A stretch of 39,669 bases of DNA. Source: Streptosporangiales bacterium. GTDB taxonomy: Bacteria; Actinomycetota; Actinomycetes; Streptosporangiales; WHST01. The stretch is taken from the NCBI GenBank assembly GCA_009379955.1, contig WHST01000056.1:1-39669 (forward strand), given 5' to 3'. How positions within the stretch are numbered: the first letter of the stretch is position 1; each line of letters begins with the position of its first letter. The notes beneath the pieces are model-generated. The model did not search any database and was not told the origin of the DNA. It saw nothing but the letters and a program-made list of their open reading frames with translations. The position numbers and the translations under genes were made by a program. This document shows, piece by piece, positions 15,071-25,200 of the stretch.

Positions 15071-15661
15071 ATGTTCGAGCGTTTCACGCAGGCAAGCCGC
15101 GAGGCGGTCATCGCCGCCCAACGCTTCGCGTCGCAGACCCTGTCGCGCGAGGTGCGCGAGGAGCACCTGATGCTCGGCCTGCTCGACGGTGACGACGCGA
15201 CGTCCGCACTCGTGCTCGACGAGATCGGTGTGACGGCGCAGGCCCGCGCCGCGCTGGTCGACGACCTCATGAACCTCAGCCGCCGCGCGGGCATCGGCAC
15301 CGCGGACGCCGAGGCCCTGCGCGACATCGGCATCGACGTCGACGAGGTGCTCGGCCGGATGGAGGAGCTCACCGATCCGCCTACCCCCGGGATCCACCCC
15401 GCACGCCGCGGCCCGTTCGGCCGGCGGAAGATGCGCAAGGAGCCCGGTCGGCGGCACGTACCGTTCTCCACCGGAACCAAGCGCACCCTCGAACGCACCC
15501 TGCGGGAGGCTCTCGACCTGCGCGACAACCACATCGACACCGAGCACATGCTGCTCGCCCTGCTGTCACGCGGCGGTGTCGTCGCCGAGGCACTGGGCGA
15601 GCACGGGGTGACGTACGTCGAGGTGCGCCGGGCCATCGCCACCAGAAACCCTTCCGGATAG
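15071..15661 (+). CDS. Clp N-terminal (double-repeat) domain protein
   Basis: The 196-residue protein contains two Clp-N repeats and no ATPase domain. The first starts MFERFTQASREAVIAAQ with REEHLMLGLL (residues about 1-70). The second includes TKRTLERTLREALDLRDNHIDTEHMLLALL (about 138-167). ClpC/ClpB use this domain to bind substrates and adaptors, so a free-standing copy probably acts as an adaptor or competitor for ClpC. A basic linker (RRGPFGRRKMRKEPGRR) joins the repeats. It starts two bases after the HTH gene with GAAGG upstream, so both are made together. ClgR, which controls clp genes, lies elsewhere in this window. Confidence 0.88.
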   Translation: MFERFTQASREAVIAAQRFASQTLSREVREEHLMLGLLDGDDATSALVLDEIGVTAQARAALVDDLMNLSRRAGIGTADAEALRDIGIDVDEVLGRMEELTDPPTPGIHPARRGPFGRRKMRKEPGRRHVPFSTGTKRTLERTLREALDLRDNHIDTEHMLLALLSRGGVVAEALGEHGVTYVEVRRAIATRNPSG

Positions 15662-15817
15662 CGGAAGTCATTATCAGGAGTCACCGCCGCGCGCAAGGGA
15701 GTTTCCTCCCCCCTCCGTTCGGGCGCTGCGCCTCCTGCGGTGCCGGCCGCCGGCGGCGAGGCTGGACGCAGGGCCGGACAACCGTCGGCTCGTCCGGCGC
15801 ATCCAGAGGACTCCCGT

Positions 15818-16858
15818 ATGACGATCGAGGCCGCGCTCGCTCCGCCGACGACGAACTCCGGGAGCACCTTCCCCCCACTGCGACGCCGAATGCAGGAGAG
15901 CGGCCTGCTCGAACGCCGCTACGGTTACTACGCCGGCATGATCGGGGTGAACCTGCTCTGCATCGGCGCCATCGCCGCGGCGATGGTGGTCATCGGCCCC
16001 TCGTGGTGGCAGCTACTGCTCGCGCTCCCCGCCGCGATCTTCACGGGGCGGACGGCGTTCGTCGGTCATGACTCGGGGCACCAGCAGATCGCCCGCAGCC
16101 ACCGGGTGAACAAGCTGATCGGCCTGATCCACGGGAACATGCTCATGGGCATGAGCTACGGCTGGTGGAACAACAAGCACAACCGCCACCACGCCAACCC
16201 CAACCACGGCGAGAAGGACCCGGACGTGCAGTCCGGCGCGCTGGTCTGGAGCAAGGAGCAGGCCGGCGAGCGACTCGGTGGCGGGGCGATGAACTGGCTG
16301 GCCAGGCACCAGGCGTACCTGTTCTTCCCGATGCTCCTGCTCGAAGGCTTCAACCTCAAGGTCTCCAGCATCCGCGCCATGCGCGACCGGTCGCCGAGCG
16401 AGCGGATCGTCGAGGGCACCCTCCTCGCCGTCCACCTCGCCGGCTACGTGACGTTCCTCCTGCTGGTGATGTCGCCGCTGCAGGCGCTCGTGTTCGCCCT
16501 CGTCCACAACATGCTCTTCGGCCTCCACCTCGGCATGGCCTTCGCGCCCAACCACAAGGGGATGCCGGCACCGCAGCCCGGCCAGCGCTGGGACCACCTG
16601 CACCGCCAGGTGCTCACCTCACGCAACGTGCGCGGCGGCGTGCTGACCGACTGGTTCCTCGGCGGCCTGAACTACCAGATCGAGCACCACCTCTTCCCGA
16701 GCATGCCGCGCGCCAACCTGGGCAAGGCCGTGCCGATCGTCCGCGATTACTGCAAGGAGATCGGCGTGCCGTACGTCGACGCCAGCATCGTCGGCTCGTA
16801 CCGCGAGGCCCTGCGCCATCTGCACGAGGTGGGCGAGCCGCTCCGCCTCGACCTCTGA
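15818..16858 (+). CDS. Membrane fatty acid desaturase
   Basis: The 346-residue integral membrane diiron enzyme inserts a double bond into fatty acyl chains. The three histidine boxes are HDSGH (84-88), HNRHH (121-125) and QIEHH (287-291). The GGLNYQIEHHLFPSMPR form with Gln before the last box is typical of the linoleoyl-CoA/front-end and DesA3-like branch. No cytochrome b5 domain is attached, so electrons come from a separate reductase. Membrane helices occur at about 40-78 and 200-240. The ATG at 15818 is preceded by AGAGGA. Upstream (15662-15817) nothing is encoded; a short GGGAG/CTCCC hairpin lies near 15700. Chain position and substrate cannot be told. Confidence 0.92.
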   Translation: MTIEAALAPPTTNSGSTFPPLRRRMQESGLLERRYGYYAGMIGVNLLCIGAIAAAMVVIGPSWWQLLLALPAAIFTGRTAFVGHDSGHQQIARSHRVNKLIGLIHGNMLMGMSYGWWNNKHNRHHANPNHGEKDPDVQSGALVWSKEQAGERLGGGAMNWLARHQAYLFFPMLLLEGFNLKVSSIRAMRDRSPSERIVEGTLLAVHLAGYVTFLLLVMSPLQALVFALVHNMLFGLHLGMAFAPNHKGMPAPQPGQRWDHLHRQVLTSRNVRGGVLTDWFLGGLNYQIEHHLFPSMPRANLGKAVPIVRDYCKEIGVPYVDASIVGSYREALRHLHEVGEPLRLDL

Positions 16859-16895
16859 CGGAACAGACCGGCGACCGTCCGCGTTGTCGCCTGAC

Positions 16896-17702
16896 ATGAC
16901 CGTCGAGATGGGCGTGATCCTGCCGACCTCCACTCCCGATCCCGAGCACCCGATCCTCGGTGACGTGCGCGCGAGCGCACGGTTCGCCGAGGACGCGGGC
17001 CTCGACTCGGTCTGGACCACCGACCACCTCGTCGCCAGTGCCCCGATGCCGGAGAGCACGGTGGTGCTCGCCACGGCGGCCGCGGTCACCGACCGGATCA
17101 CCGTCGGCTTCAACGTGATGCTCCTTGCGCTCCGGCCCGTCGCCTGGGCGGCGAAGCAGATCAGCGCCCTGCAGTACGTGTCGGGCGACCGGCTCGCGCT
17201 CGGCGTCGGGACCGGCAACCCCGCACACGGCGACATCGGCTGGCGCGCAGCGGGAGTGTCGTACGAGGATCGCGGCCGGCTCACGGATGAGGCGCTGCGA
17301 GTGCTGCCCACTCTCGTCACCGGTCAGCGGGCCGTCCTCGCGGACGGTACGGAGGTCGCGCTGGCGCCCGGCTCGGCCATGCCTCCCGTGCTGGTGGCAG
17401 GCAATGGGAAGCGGGCGCTGCGCCGGACCGCCGAGTTCGGGGAGAGCTGGATCTCGCTCGGGCTCTCGCCCGACGAGGTCCGCGCAGGCGTCGCGCAGCT
17501 CGATGAGCTCGCCACGGGGTACGGTCGCCCGGCCGCGAAGGCGACGATCGTCGCACCGGCGCTCGACGCCGACCCGAAGGCGGCCGCCGCACAGGTCCAC
17601 GCGTACGCCGAAGCCGGTGCCGAACGGGTGATCCTCGCGCCGACCGGTCCGGACTGGGAACGCGACTACGAGTTCGCCGCGAAGGTACGCACAGCCCTCT
17701 GA
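16896..17702 (+). CDS. LLM-class (F420-dependent type) flavin oxidoreductase
   Basis: The 268-residue protein belongs to the luciferase-like monooxygenase superfamily, an alpha/beta barrel using F420 or FMN. Landmarks are the N-terminal barrel strand MGVILPTSTP, FAEDAGLDSVWTTDHLV (about residues 30-46), RITVGFNVMLLALRP, and GDRLALGVGTGNPAHGD (about 99-115). F420 rather than FMN use is suggested by family composition in actinomycetes and is not proven. At 268 residues it is a short member of the family. No Shine-Dalgarno precedes the ATG at 16896. It follows the desaturase by 37 bases and ends at a strong bidirectional terminator. Confidence 0.85.
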   Translation: MTVEMGVILPTSTPDPEHPILGDVRASARFAEDAGLDSVWTTDHLVASAPMPESTVVLATAAAVTDRITVGFNVMLLALRPVAWAAKQISALQYVSGDRLALGVGTGNPAHGDIGWRAAGVSYEDRGRLTDEALRVLPTLVTGQRAVLADGTEVALAPGSAMPPVLVAGNGKRALRRTAEFGESWISLGLSPDEVRAGVAQLDELATGYGRPAAKATIVAPALDADPKAAAAQVHAYAEAGAERVILAPTGPDWERDYEFAAKVRTAL

Positions 17703-17728
17703 GCAGGCGGCCAGTCGAGGTTCCCACT

Positions 17729-17778
17729 GCGATTCGGGTGTTCCCTCGTGCTGCAGGCGATGGGAACACCCGAATCGC
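17729..17778. terminator. 17-bp perfect hairpin between convergent genes
   Basis: GCGATTCGGGTGTTCCC (17729-17745) and GGGAACACCCGAATCGC (17762-17778) are exact reverse complements around a 16-base loop. The oxidoreductase (plus) and the DUF72 gene (minus) converge here, so it should stop transcription from both sides. A second short element follows at 17786-17809 (GTGTGGTGAGGG, TG, CCCTTCACAC). Confidence 0.7.
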
Positions 17779-17821
17779 GATGCCATGGTGTGGTGAGGGT
17801 GCCCTTCACACGTCGCTCCGG

Positions 17822-18703
17822 TCAGTCGGGTTCGTACTCCTGCAACAGGTCGGCGAGCTGCCGCGCGTTGCGCTGGGCGTAGTCGCTGTAGCAGTTGTTC
17901 CACAGCGAGTGCACCTCGCCGGCCTGCTCGGCGAGCTCCTCGACGCGGGGCGCCCAGGCGCGGACCTCGTCGTCGCCGTAGAGGTAGCCGAACCGGTCGT
18001 AGATGTCGCGGCTGGTCCACTTGTCGCTGTGCCCGTGGAACCTGACCACGGCGAGGTCGGCGGTCGCAGCGACGACCGGCGGCACGGAGCTCGCGTGCCC
18101 CTGCGGCATGTCGACGCAGACGTACGGCAGCGCGTACTTCTCGAGGAAGTCGAGGGTCTCGCGCTCGTTGTCGTCGCTCAGCCAGGTCTTGTTGCGGAAC
18201 TCGACGCAGATCGGGAAAGGGTCGGCGCGCTCGCGGCAGCGCAGGATGTACTCCTTGTTGCGCCGGCCGATCGGGAACCACTGCGGGAACTGGAACAGCA
18301 GCGCCCCGAGCTTGCCCGCGTCGTGCAACGGCTGGAGCGCGCTCAGGAAGCGCTCCCACACCTGCTCGACCGTGTCGTCGTCGAAGTCCTTGAGGTAGAC
18401 GTTCTTCGTGGTGTCGGGGCGGAGGTCCTTGTAGAGCGCGCGCGGCTTTGTCGGGTGCTGGGTCAGCAGCGAGAACGCCTTGACGTTGAACGTGAACCCC
18501 GGTGGAGTGCGGTCGACCCACGAGCGCGCGACGTTCTCGCTCGGCGGCGAGTAGTACGTGGAGTCGACCTCGACGAGCGGGAACTGCTCGGCGTAGTACT
18601 TCAGGCGCGCCTCGGGGGTGGTGGCGTCGTCGGGATACCAGCCGGACGCGAGCAGAGTCTTGTCCGTCCAGGACGCCGTACCCACCTTGACCACGCCAGT
18701 CAT
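17822..18703 (-). CDS. DUF72 (YecE-like) protein
   Basis: The 293-residue protein is a TIM-barrel-like DUF72 member of unknown enzymatic role. Typical landmarks are VKVGTASWTDKTLL at the start, LKYYAEQFPLVEVDSTYY (about residues 34-51), GFTFNVKAFSLLTQHP, and LLFQFPQWF (about 139-147). VEFRNKTWL and the conserved VVRFHGHSDKW near 225 follow. I chose the ATG at 18703; a GTG five codons upstream is equally possible, since GGAGG lies only one base before the ATG. It stands alone and is divergent from the hydrolase/ABC gene at 18781. Confidence 0.9.
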   Translation of the reverse strand: MTGVVKVGTASWTDKTLLASGWYPDDATTPEARLKYYAEQFPLVEVDSTYYSPPSENVARSWVDRTPPGFTFNVKAFSLLTQHPTKPRALYKDLRPDTTKNVYLKDFDDDTVEQVWERFLSALQPLHDAGKLGALLFQFPQWFPIGRRNKEYILRCRERADPFPICVEFRNKTWLSDDNERETLDFLEKYALPYVCVDMPQGHASSVPPVVAATADLAVVRFHGHSDKWTSRDIYDRFGYLYGDDEVRAWAPRVEELAEQAGEVHSLWNNCYSDYAQRNARQLADLLQEYEPD

Positions 18704-18780
18704 GCCTCCACTGTGCACCGTCCCGGTGACACTCGCACCTCACACCGCCGACCGGCCGCCGCGCTGCCTACTGTTGCGTC

Positions 18781-21372
18781 ATGGCCTCCCGCCTCGTCCC
18801 CCGCAGCGCGGGTGCCCGCGTGCTCGCCGCGGCGGTCGCGGTGGCGCTCGTGGTCGGTGCGGTGGTCCTCGGCACCCGGCTGGCCGAGACGTCGTACCGC
18901 ACCGAGTCACGCATGCTCACCGTCCAGACCGGGCCGCGGGGCGACGAGCCCGTACGCCTCGACACCACGCTGTACGTGCCGGAGACCGCGACGCCCGAGC
19001 AGCCCGCGCCCGCCGTGCTGCTCCCCCACGGGTTCGGCGGCAGCAAGGACTCCGTCACCGACGATGCCGCCGACCTCGCGCGGCTCGGCTACGTGGTGCT
19101 CGCATGGAGCGCCGAGGGATTCGGGCGGTCCGGCGGGCAGATCCACCTGAACTCCCCCGACTACGAGGTCACCGACGCGCGGCGGCTGATCGACTGGCTG
19201 GCCGGACGACCCGAGGTGCGCCTCGACGGCCGCGGCGACCCGCGGGTCGGTGTCGCCGGCGGGTCGTACGGCGGCGCGCTCGCGCTGCTGACGTCGGCGT
19301 ACGACAGGCGTGTCGACGCGATCGTCCCGCAGATCACGTGGAACGACCTCGGCCGGTCATTGTTCCCCGACGCCGCGGGCGGTTCGCCGGCGTCCGGCGT
19401 GGTGAAGCGGGCATGGCTCGGGCAGCTGTTCACCGGCGGGCTCGACCGACCACCGGCCAACGGGAGGGCCGCCGCGGCCGATCCGGGCTGCGGCCGGTTC
19501 GCTCCCGACGTCTGCGGGATCTACCGCGAGGTGCTGACCACCGGGCGGCCGACAGGCGAGGCCGCGCGGGTGCTCGCCAGGTCGAGCCCCGCCGGCGTGC
19601 TCGACCGGATCACCGCGCCCACGCTGCTCGTCCAGGGCACCGCCGACAGCCTGTTCCCCCTGGGCGAGGCCGACGCGAACGCGCGCGGCATCGCAGCCAC
19701 CGGCACCCCGGTGCGTGTCGCATGGTTCTCCGGCGGCCACGACGGCGGCACCGGGTCCGCGGAGGACGAGGACCGGGTGAAGGCGCTCACCGCGCAGTGG
19801 CTCGGCCACTACCTGCGAGGCGAGGGACCCGCGCCAGGCACGTCGTTCACGTTCAGCCGCGTCATCGGCAGGAACGGCGAGGGCGACCCGGTGACGACCG
19901 GCCTCACGACACGCGACTACCCGGGCATCGAGGGCGACCGCTCGCCCAGCCGCCTCACCCTTGCCGGTCCGCCGCAACCGGTCGCCAACCCGCCGGGCGG
20001 CACGCCGGCCGCGCTCTCGTCGCTGCCCGGCACCGGCCTGGTCGAGGACGGCGCCGAGGCCGCCGGGCTGTCGCTGGCCACCGAGATCCCCGGACAGGCC
20101 GCGTTCTTCGAGTCGAAGGCGCTCGACGAACCGCTCGACGTCACCGGCAGTGCGAAGGTCCGCATTCGGGCCACTGCGTCGACGGGCAGCGCCGTGCTGT
20201 TCGCCAAGCTGTACGACGTCGCGCCGGGCGAGCGCGCGACGCTCGTCGGCGGCCAGGCTGCTCCCGTACGCCTCACCGGCCTGCCCCGGAGCCCGGACGC
20301 CCGCGCCCTGGGCGCGGCGGAGCCCGTCGAGGTCGAGCTGCCCGCCGTGGTGCACCGGTTCGCCGCCGAGCACAAGCTGCGCGTCGTGCTCGCCACCGCC
20401 GACCAGGCGCACGCCGGACCGACGGAGCCCGCCACCTACGTCGTCGGCCTCGCCGACCAGGCGGTGACCGTGCCGCGGGTCGCGGCGCAGCCGGCGTCCG
20501 ACCCGGCCGGGGTGTGGCGCTGGGTGCTCGGGGCACTCCTCGTGCTGATCGCGGTCGGGCTCGCGGTCGTCACGCTCGTCGCGCGGGGGCGGCGCAGGCG
20601 CATCGACCTCGGCGTCGACGAAGCGTACGCCGACGTCCCACTCGTCGTCCGTGACGTGCACAAGACGTACGCCGACGGCTTCGTCGCGGTCCGCGGGGTG
20701 AGCTTCACGGTCGGCCGCGGTCAGGTCGTCGGCCTGCTCGGCCCCAACGGCGCGGGCAAGACGACCGTGCTACGGGTGCTGCTCGGGCTGATGCGCCCGA
20801 CCGCCGGCGACGTGCTCGCGTTCGGGCATCCCGTCACGCCCGGCGCCGCGGTGCTGGCGCGGCTCGGCGCGCTCGTCGAGGGGCCGGGCTTCCTCCCGCA
20901 CCTGTCCGGGGCGGACAACCTCGCGCTGTACTGGCGGTCGACGGGCCGACCCGAGCGCGAGGCGCACGCCGACGAGGCGCTCGCGATCGCGGGGCTCGGC
21001 GACGCGGTGCACCGCCGCGTGCGCACGTACAGCCACGGCATGAAGCAGCGGCTGGCGATCGCCCAGGCGATGCTGGGCCTGCCCGAGCTGCTCGTCCTCG
21101 ACGAGCCGACCGACGGCCTCGACCCGCCGCAGATCGCCGAGATGCGCCGGGTGCTGCAGCGGTACGCGTCGGACGGGCGCTCCGTCCTCGTCTCCAGCCA
21201 CCTACTCGCCGAGGTCGAGCAGACCTGCACCCACGTCGTCGTCATGAGCCAGGGCGAACGGGTCGCCGCGGGGTCGGTGGCGGAGATCATCGGCGTCGAC
21301 GAGGTGCTGCCCCAGCACCGGCTGGAGGACGCCTTCCTCGCGTTGCTCGACCGCGGGAGCGCCCATGACTGA
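18781..21372 (+). CDS. Peptidase S15-like hydrolase fused through a membrane helix to an ABC ATPase
   Basis: The 863-residue protein has an uncommon layered design. A membrane helix (11-31) leads to an alpha/beta hydrolase of the X-Pro dipeptidyl-peptidase (S15)/CocE type (about 45-345). Its probable catalytic triad is S162 (GGSYGG), D289 (GTADS) and H320 (SGGHDG). A beta-rich PepX C-terminal-like domain (about 350-565) and a second membrane helix (580-601) with RGRRRR stop-transfer follow. Then comes a cytoplasmic ABC ATPase (620-863) with Walker A GPNGAGKT (654-661), signature YSHGMKQ and Walker B LLVLDEPTDGLD. The topology is consistent: hydrolase outside, ATPase inside. The permease gene overlaps the 3' end by eight bases. 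It may couple peptide or ester hydrolysis outside the cell to export. Confidence 0.9.
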   Translation: MASRLVPRSAGARVLAAAVAVALVVGAVVLGTRLAETSYRTESRMLTVQTGPRGDEPVRLDTTLYVPETATPEQPAPAVLLPHGFGGSKDSVTDDAADLARLGYVVLAWSAEGFGRSGGQIHLNSPDYEVTDARRLIDWLAGRPEVRLDGRGDPRVGVAGGSYGGALALLTSAYDRRVDAIVPQITWNDLGRSLFPDAAGGSPASGVVKRAWLGQLFTGGLDRPPANGRAAAADPGCGRFAPDVCGIYREVLTTGRPTGEAARVLARSSPAGVLDRITAPTLLVQGTADSLFPLGEADANARGIAATGTPVRVAWFSGGHDGGTGSAEDEDRVKALTAQWLGHYLRGEGPAPGTSFTFSRVIGRNGEGDPVTTGLTTRDYPGIEGDRSPSRLTLAGPPQPVANPPGGTPAALSSLPGTGLVEDGAEAAGLSLATEIPGQAAFFESKALDEPLDVTGSAKVRIRATASTGSAVLFAKLYDVAPGERATLVGGQAAPVRLTGLPRSPDARALGAAEPVEVELPAVVHRFAAEHKLRVVLATADQAHAGPTEPATYVVGLADQAVTVPRVAAQPASDPAGVWRWVLGALLVLIAVGLAVVTLVARGRRRRIDLGVDEAYADVPLVVRDVHKTYADGFVAVRGVSFTVGRGQVVGLLGPNGAGKTTVLRVLLGLMRPTAGDVLAFGHPVTPGAAVLARLGALVEGPGFLPHLSGADNLALYWRSTGRPEREAHADEALAIAGLGDAVHRRVRTYSHGMKQRLAIAQAMLGLPELLVLDEPTDGLDPPQIAEMRRVLQRYASDGRSVLVSSHLLAEVEQTCTHVVVMSQGERVAAGSVAEIIGVDEVLPQHRLEDAFLALLDRGSAHD

Positions 21373-22195
21373 CACCGTGCGCCCGCCCCGCCCGTTCGGA
21401 GTGCGGACGGAGATCCGCAGGCAGCTCAGCCGCCGGCGCACGCCGTGGACGTTCCTGCTCGTCGCGCTGCTGCCGATCGTCGCGGTGCTCGCGTTCGTGC
21501 TCGGCACCGACGAGGACGACCGCGCGTCCGGCTTCGTCGGGCTGGCGACGTCGAGTGCGGCCAACTTCGCGGTCTTCGTGCAACTCGTCTCCGCGTCGTT
21601 CCTGCTCGTGGTCGTGGTGGCGCTGTTCTGCGGCGACACGGTCGCGGGCGACGCGAGCGTCGGCGCGCTGCGCTACCTGCTGGCCGCACCGGTGCCCAGG
21701 TCGCGACTGCTCACCGTCAAGCTGCTCGTCGGGCTGCTCTACTCGCTCGCGGCGGTCGTCCTGCTGACCGTGGTGTCGCTCGTCGCGGGGACGATCGCGT
21801 TCGGCTGGCAGCCGATGCAGACGGTGACCGGCGACGACGTCGGTGCCTGGGCGGCGCTGCTGCGGGTCGCGGCGGTCGCGGGCTACGTGTGCGTCACCCT
21901 GCTCATGACGGCGGGCGTCGCGTTCTGGCTGTCGGTGAGCACCGACGCGCCCCTCGGCGCGGTCGGCGGCGCCGTGCTGGTGGTGATCCTCTCGGGAATC
22001 CTCGACCAGATCACCGCGCTGGGGAGCCTGCGCAGCCTGCTGCCCACGCACTACCAGAACGCGTTCCTCGGCCTCCTCGGCACACCCGTCCAGACCGACG
22101 ACATGGTGCGCGGCGCGATCTCCGCGCTGGCGTACGCGACGACGTTCCTGGCGGCGGCCTGGTGGGTCTTCCACCGCAAGGACATCACCTCCTGA
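21365..22195 (+). CDS. ABC-2-type transporter permease
   Basis: The 276-residue membrane protein partners the ATPase fused to the hydrolase just upstream. It has six candidate helices: residues 29-47, 63-90, 117-141, 161-185, 196-212 and the C-terminal one (YATTFLAAAWWVFHRKD). The pattern CGDTVAGDASVGALRYLLAAPVPRSRLL is typical of ABC-2 (bacitracin/multidrug-type) permeases, where the helix before it enters the coupling region. The ATG at 21365 overlaps the preceding gene's end, showing tight coupling. The substrate is unknown. Confidence 0.9.
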   Translation: MTDTVRPPRPFGVRTEIRRQLSRRRTPWTFLLVALLPIVAVLAFVLGTDEDDRASGFVGLATSSAANFAVFVQLVSASFLLVVVVALFCGDTVAGDASVGALRYLLAAPVPRSRLLTVKLLVGLLYSLAAVVLLTVVSLVAGTIAFGWQPMQTVTGDDVGAWAALLRVAAVAGYVCVTLLMTAGVAFWLSVSTDAPLGAVGGAVLVVILSGILDQITALGSLRSLLPTHYQNAFLGLLGTPVQTDDMVRGAISALAYATTFLAAAWWVFHRKDITS

Positions 22196-22237
22196 CCCGC
22201 CGACAATTCGGTACCCCCAGGCGTTGTCGGTGGCGGG
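22196..22237 (+). terminator. Hairpin between ABC operon and lhr
   Basis: CCCGCCGACAA (22196-22206) pairs with TTGTCGGTGGCGGG (22224-22237) with a three-base bulge. It begins directly after the permease stop and ends 15 bases before the lhr start, and it overlaps lhr's GGGAGG ribosome-binding region. It may terminate the ABC operon or limit lhr translation. There is no U-run. Confidence 0.45.
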
Positions 22238-22252
22238 AGGGAGGATGGGGGC

Positions 22253-25200
22253 ATGAGCGGTACGGAGTCGGTGCTCGGGGCGTTCTCGCCGGTGACCAGG
22301 GCGTGGTTCACCGCGGCGTTCGCCGAGCCCACGGCCGCGCAGGAGGGCGCGTGGCGGGCGGCGAGCGCCGGCGAGCACCCGCTCGTCGTGGCGCCGACGG
22401 GGTCCGGCAAGACGCTCGCGGCGTTCCTGTGGGCGGTCGACCGGCTGGTCAGCGAGCCGCGTCCCGACGACCCGAAGGCCCGTTGCCGGGTCCTGTACGT
22501 CTCGCCGCTGAAGGCGCTGGCGGTCGACGTGGAGCGCAACCTCCGGGCCCCGCTCACCGGCATCAGGCACGCGGGCACCCGGCTGGGCGTCGACGTCCCC
22601 GAGGTCACGGTCGGCATCAGGTCCGGTGACACCCCGGCCGACCAGCGACGCCGGCTCGCCACCCGGCCGCCGGACATCCTGATCACCACGCCCGAGTCGC
22701 TGTTCCTGCTGCTCACGTCGCAGGCGCGCGAGGCGTTGCGCGGCATCGAGACCGTCATCGTCGACGAGGTCCACGCGGTGGCCGCCACCAAGCGGGGTGC
22801 CCACCTCGCGCTGTCGCTCGAACGCCTCGACGCGCTGCTGCCCGAGCCGGCTCAGCGCATCGGGCTGTCCGCGACCGTCCGCCCCGTCGACGAGGTCGCC
22901 CGGTTCCTCGGCGGCACGTCGCGGCGAGTCACCGTCGTGCAGCCACCGGCCGACAAGCAGGTCGACCTGCGGGTCGTCGTCCCCGTCGAGGACATGCGGG
23001 AGCTGGGCAACCAGTCCGACGATCTCACCGGCTCGGCCGCGCAGGCCGAGCCGCGCAACTCGATCTGGCCGCACGTCGAGGAGCACGTGCTCGACCTCGT
23101 CGAGTCGCACCGGTCCACGATCGTCTTCGCCAACTCCAGGCGCACGGCCGAGCGCCTCACCGCCAGGCTCAACGAGACCTGGGTCGAGCGGCACGAGGGC
23201 ACGCTCGACGACGACGTGAAGCCCGCGCAGATCATGGCGCAGTCGGGCACGAGTCGCGGCGCGCTCACCGAGATCGCCCGCGCGCACCACGGCTCGGTGT
23301 CGAAGGAGCAGCGGGCCGAGACCGAGGAGGCACTGAAGGCCGGCCGGCTGCCGTCCGTCGTCGCCACCAGCAGCCTCGAGCTGGGCATCGACATGGGCGC
23401 CGTCGACCTCGTCGTGCAGGTCGAGGCGCCGCCGTCGGTCGCCAGTGGCCTGCAGCGGGTGGGGCGCGCCGGTCACCAGGTCGGCGCGGTGAGCAAGGGC
23501 GTGCTGTTCCCGAAGTACCGCGGCGACCTGCTCGCCACCGCGGTCGTCGCCGAGCGCATGACGGCCGGCCTCATCGAGGAGATGCACTACCCGCGCAACC
23601 CGCTCGACGTGCTCGCCCAGCAGATCGTCGCGGCCGTCGCCGTCGACGAGTGGACCGTCGACGACATGCTCGCGCTCGTCCGCCGGGCGGCGCCGTTCGA
23701 GGCGTTGCCGCAGTCGGCGTACGACGCGGTGCTCGACATGCTGTCCGGCCGCTATCCCAGCGACGAGTTCGCCGAGCTGCGGCCGCGCGTCGTCTGGGAC
23801 CGCGTCGCCGGCACCCTCACCGCGCGTCCGGGCGCACAGCGGCTCGCGGTCGTGAGCGGCGGCACGATCCCCGACCGCGGGCTCTTCGGCGCGTTCCTCG
23901 TCGGCGAGCGGGCGTCACGGGTCGGCGAGCTCGACGAGGAGATGGTCTACGAGTCGCGCGTCGGCGACGTGTTCACGCTCGGCTCCACGTCGTGGCGCAT
24001 CGAGGACATCACCCACGACCGCGTGCTCGTCTCCCCCGCGCCGGGTCAGGCCGGCCGGCTGCCGTTCTGGAAGGGCGACGCCGTCGGCCGTCCCGCCGAG
24101 CTCGGCCGGGCGCTCGGCGCGTTCAGCCGCGAACTGGTCGCGCTCGACCCGGCCGCCGCCGCCGACCGGCTGCGCGCCGCCGGGCTCGACGAGTGGGCGA
24201 CGGCCAACCTGCTCACCTACCTCGGCGAGCAGCGGCAGGCCACGGGTCACGTGCCCGACGACCGCACCCTCGTCGTCGAACGGTTCCGCGACGAGCTCGG
24301 CGACTGGCGGGTGGTGGTGCACTCGCCGTTCGGCGCGCAGGTGCACGCCCCGTGGGCACTGGTGATGACGTCGCGGCTGCGTGAGCGCTACGGCGTCGAG
24401 GCGCAGGCGGTGCACTCCGACGACGGCATCGTGCTGCGCATCCCCGACACCGACGAGCCGCCGCCCGACGGCCTCGCGGTCTTCGACCCCGCCGACGTCG
24501 AGCAGCTGCTGACCGAGGAGGTCGGGCAGTCCGCGATGTTCGCGTCGCGCTTCCGCGAGTGCGCGGCCCGGTCGCTGCTGCTGCCGCGGCACCGACCGGG
24601 GCGCCGCATGCCGCTGTGGCAGCAGCGGCAGCGTTCCGCGCAGCTGCTGCAGGTGGCGAGCAAGTACGCCACGTTCCCCGTCGTGCTCGAGACCATGCGC
24701 GAGTGCCTGCAGGACGTCTTCGACGTCCCCGGCCTCGTCGAGCTGCTGCGCGACATCGAGCGCCGCAAGGTGCGCCTGGTCGAGGTAGAGACACCCGAGC
24801 CCTCCCCGTTCGCGAAGTCGCTGCTGTTCGGCTACCTCGGCGCGTTCATCTACGAGACCGACGCGCCGCTGGCCGAGCGCAGGGCGCACGCACTCGCGCT
24901 CGACTCCTCGCTGCTCGCCGAGCTGCTCGGCCAGGCGGAGCTGCGCGAGCTGCTCGACCCCGACTCGGTCGCCGAGGTCGAGCGCGAGCTGGCCAGGCTG
25001 ATGCCCGACCGCGCCGCCCGCGACGCCGAGGACACCGCCGACCTGCTGCGCATGCTCGGCCCGCTCACCACCGACGAGGCCGTCGCCCGCGGCGTGCGAC
25101 CGGCGTGGCTCGTCGACCTCGAGGGCCAGCGGCGGGTGGTCAGGGTCCGCGTCGCCGGCACCGAGCGATGGGCCGCGATCGAGGACGCCGGCCGGCTGCG

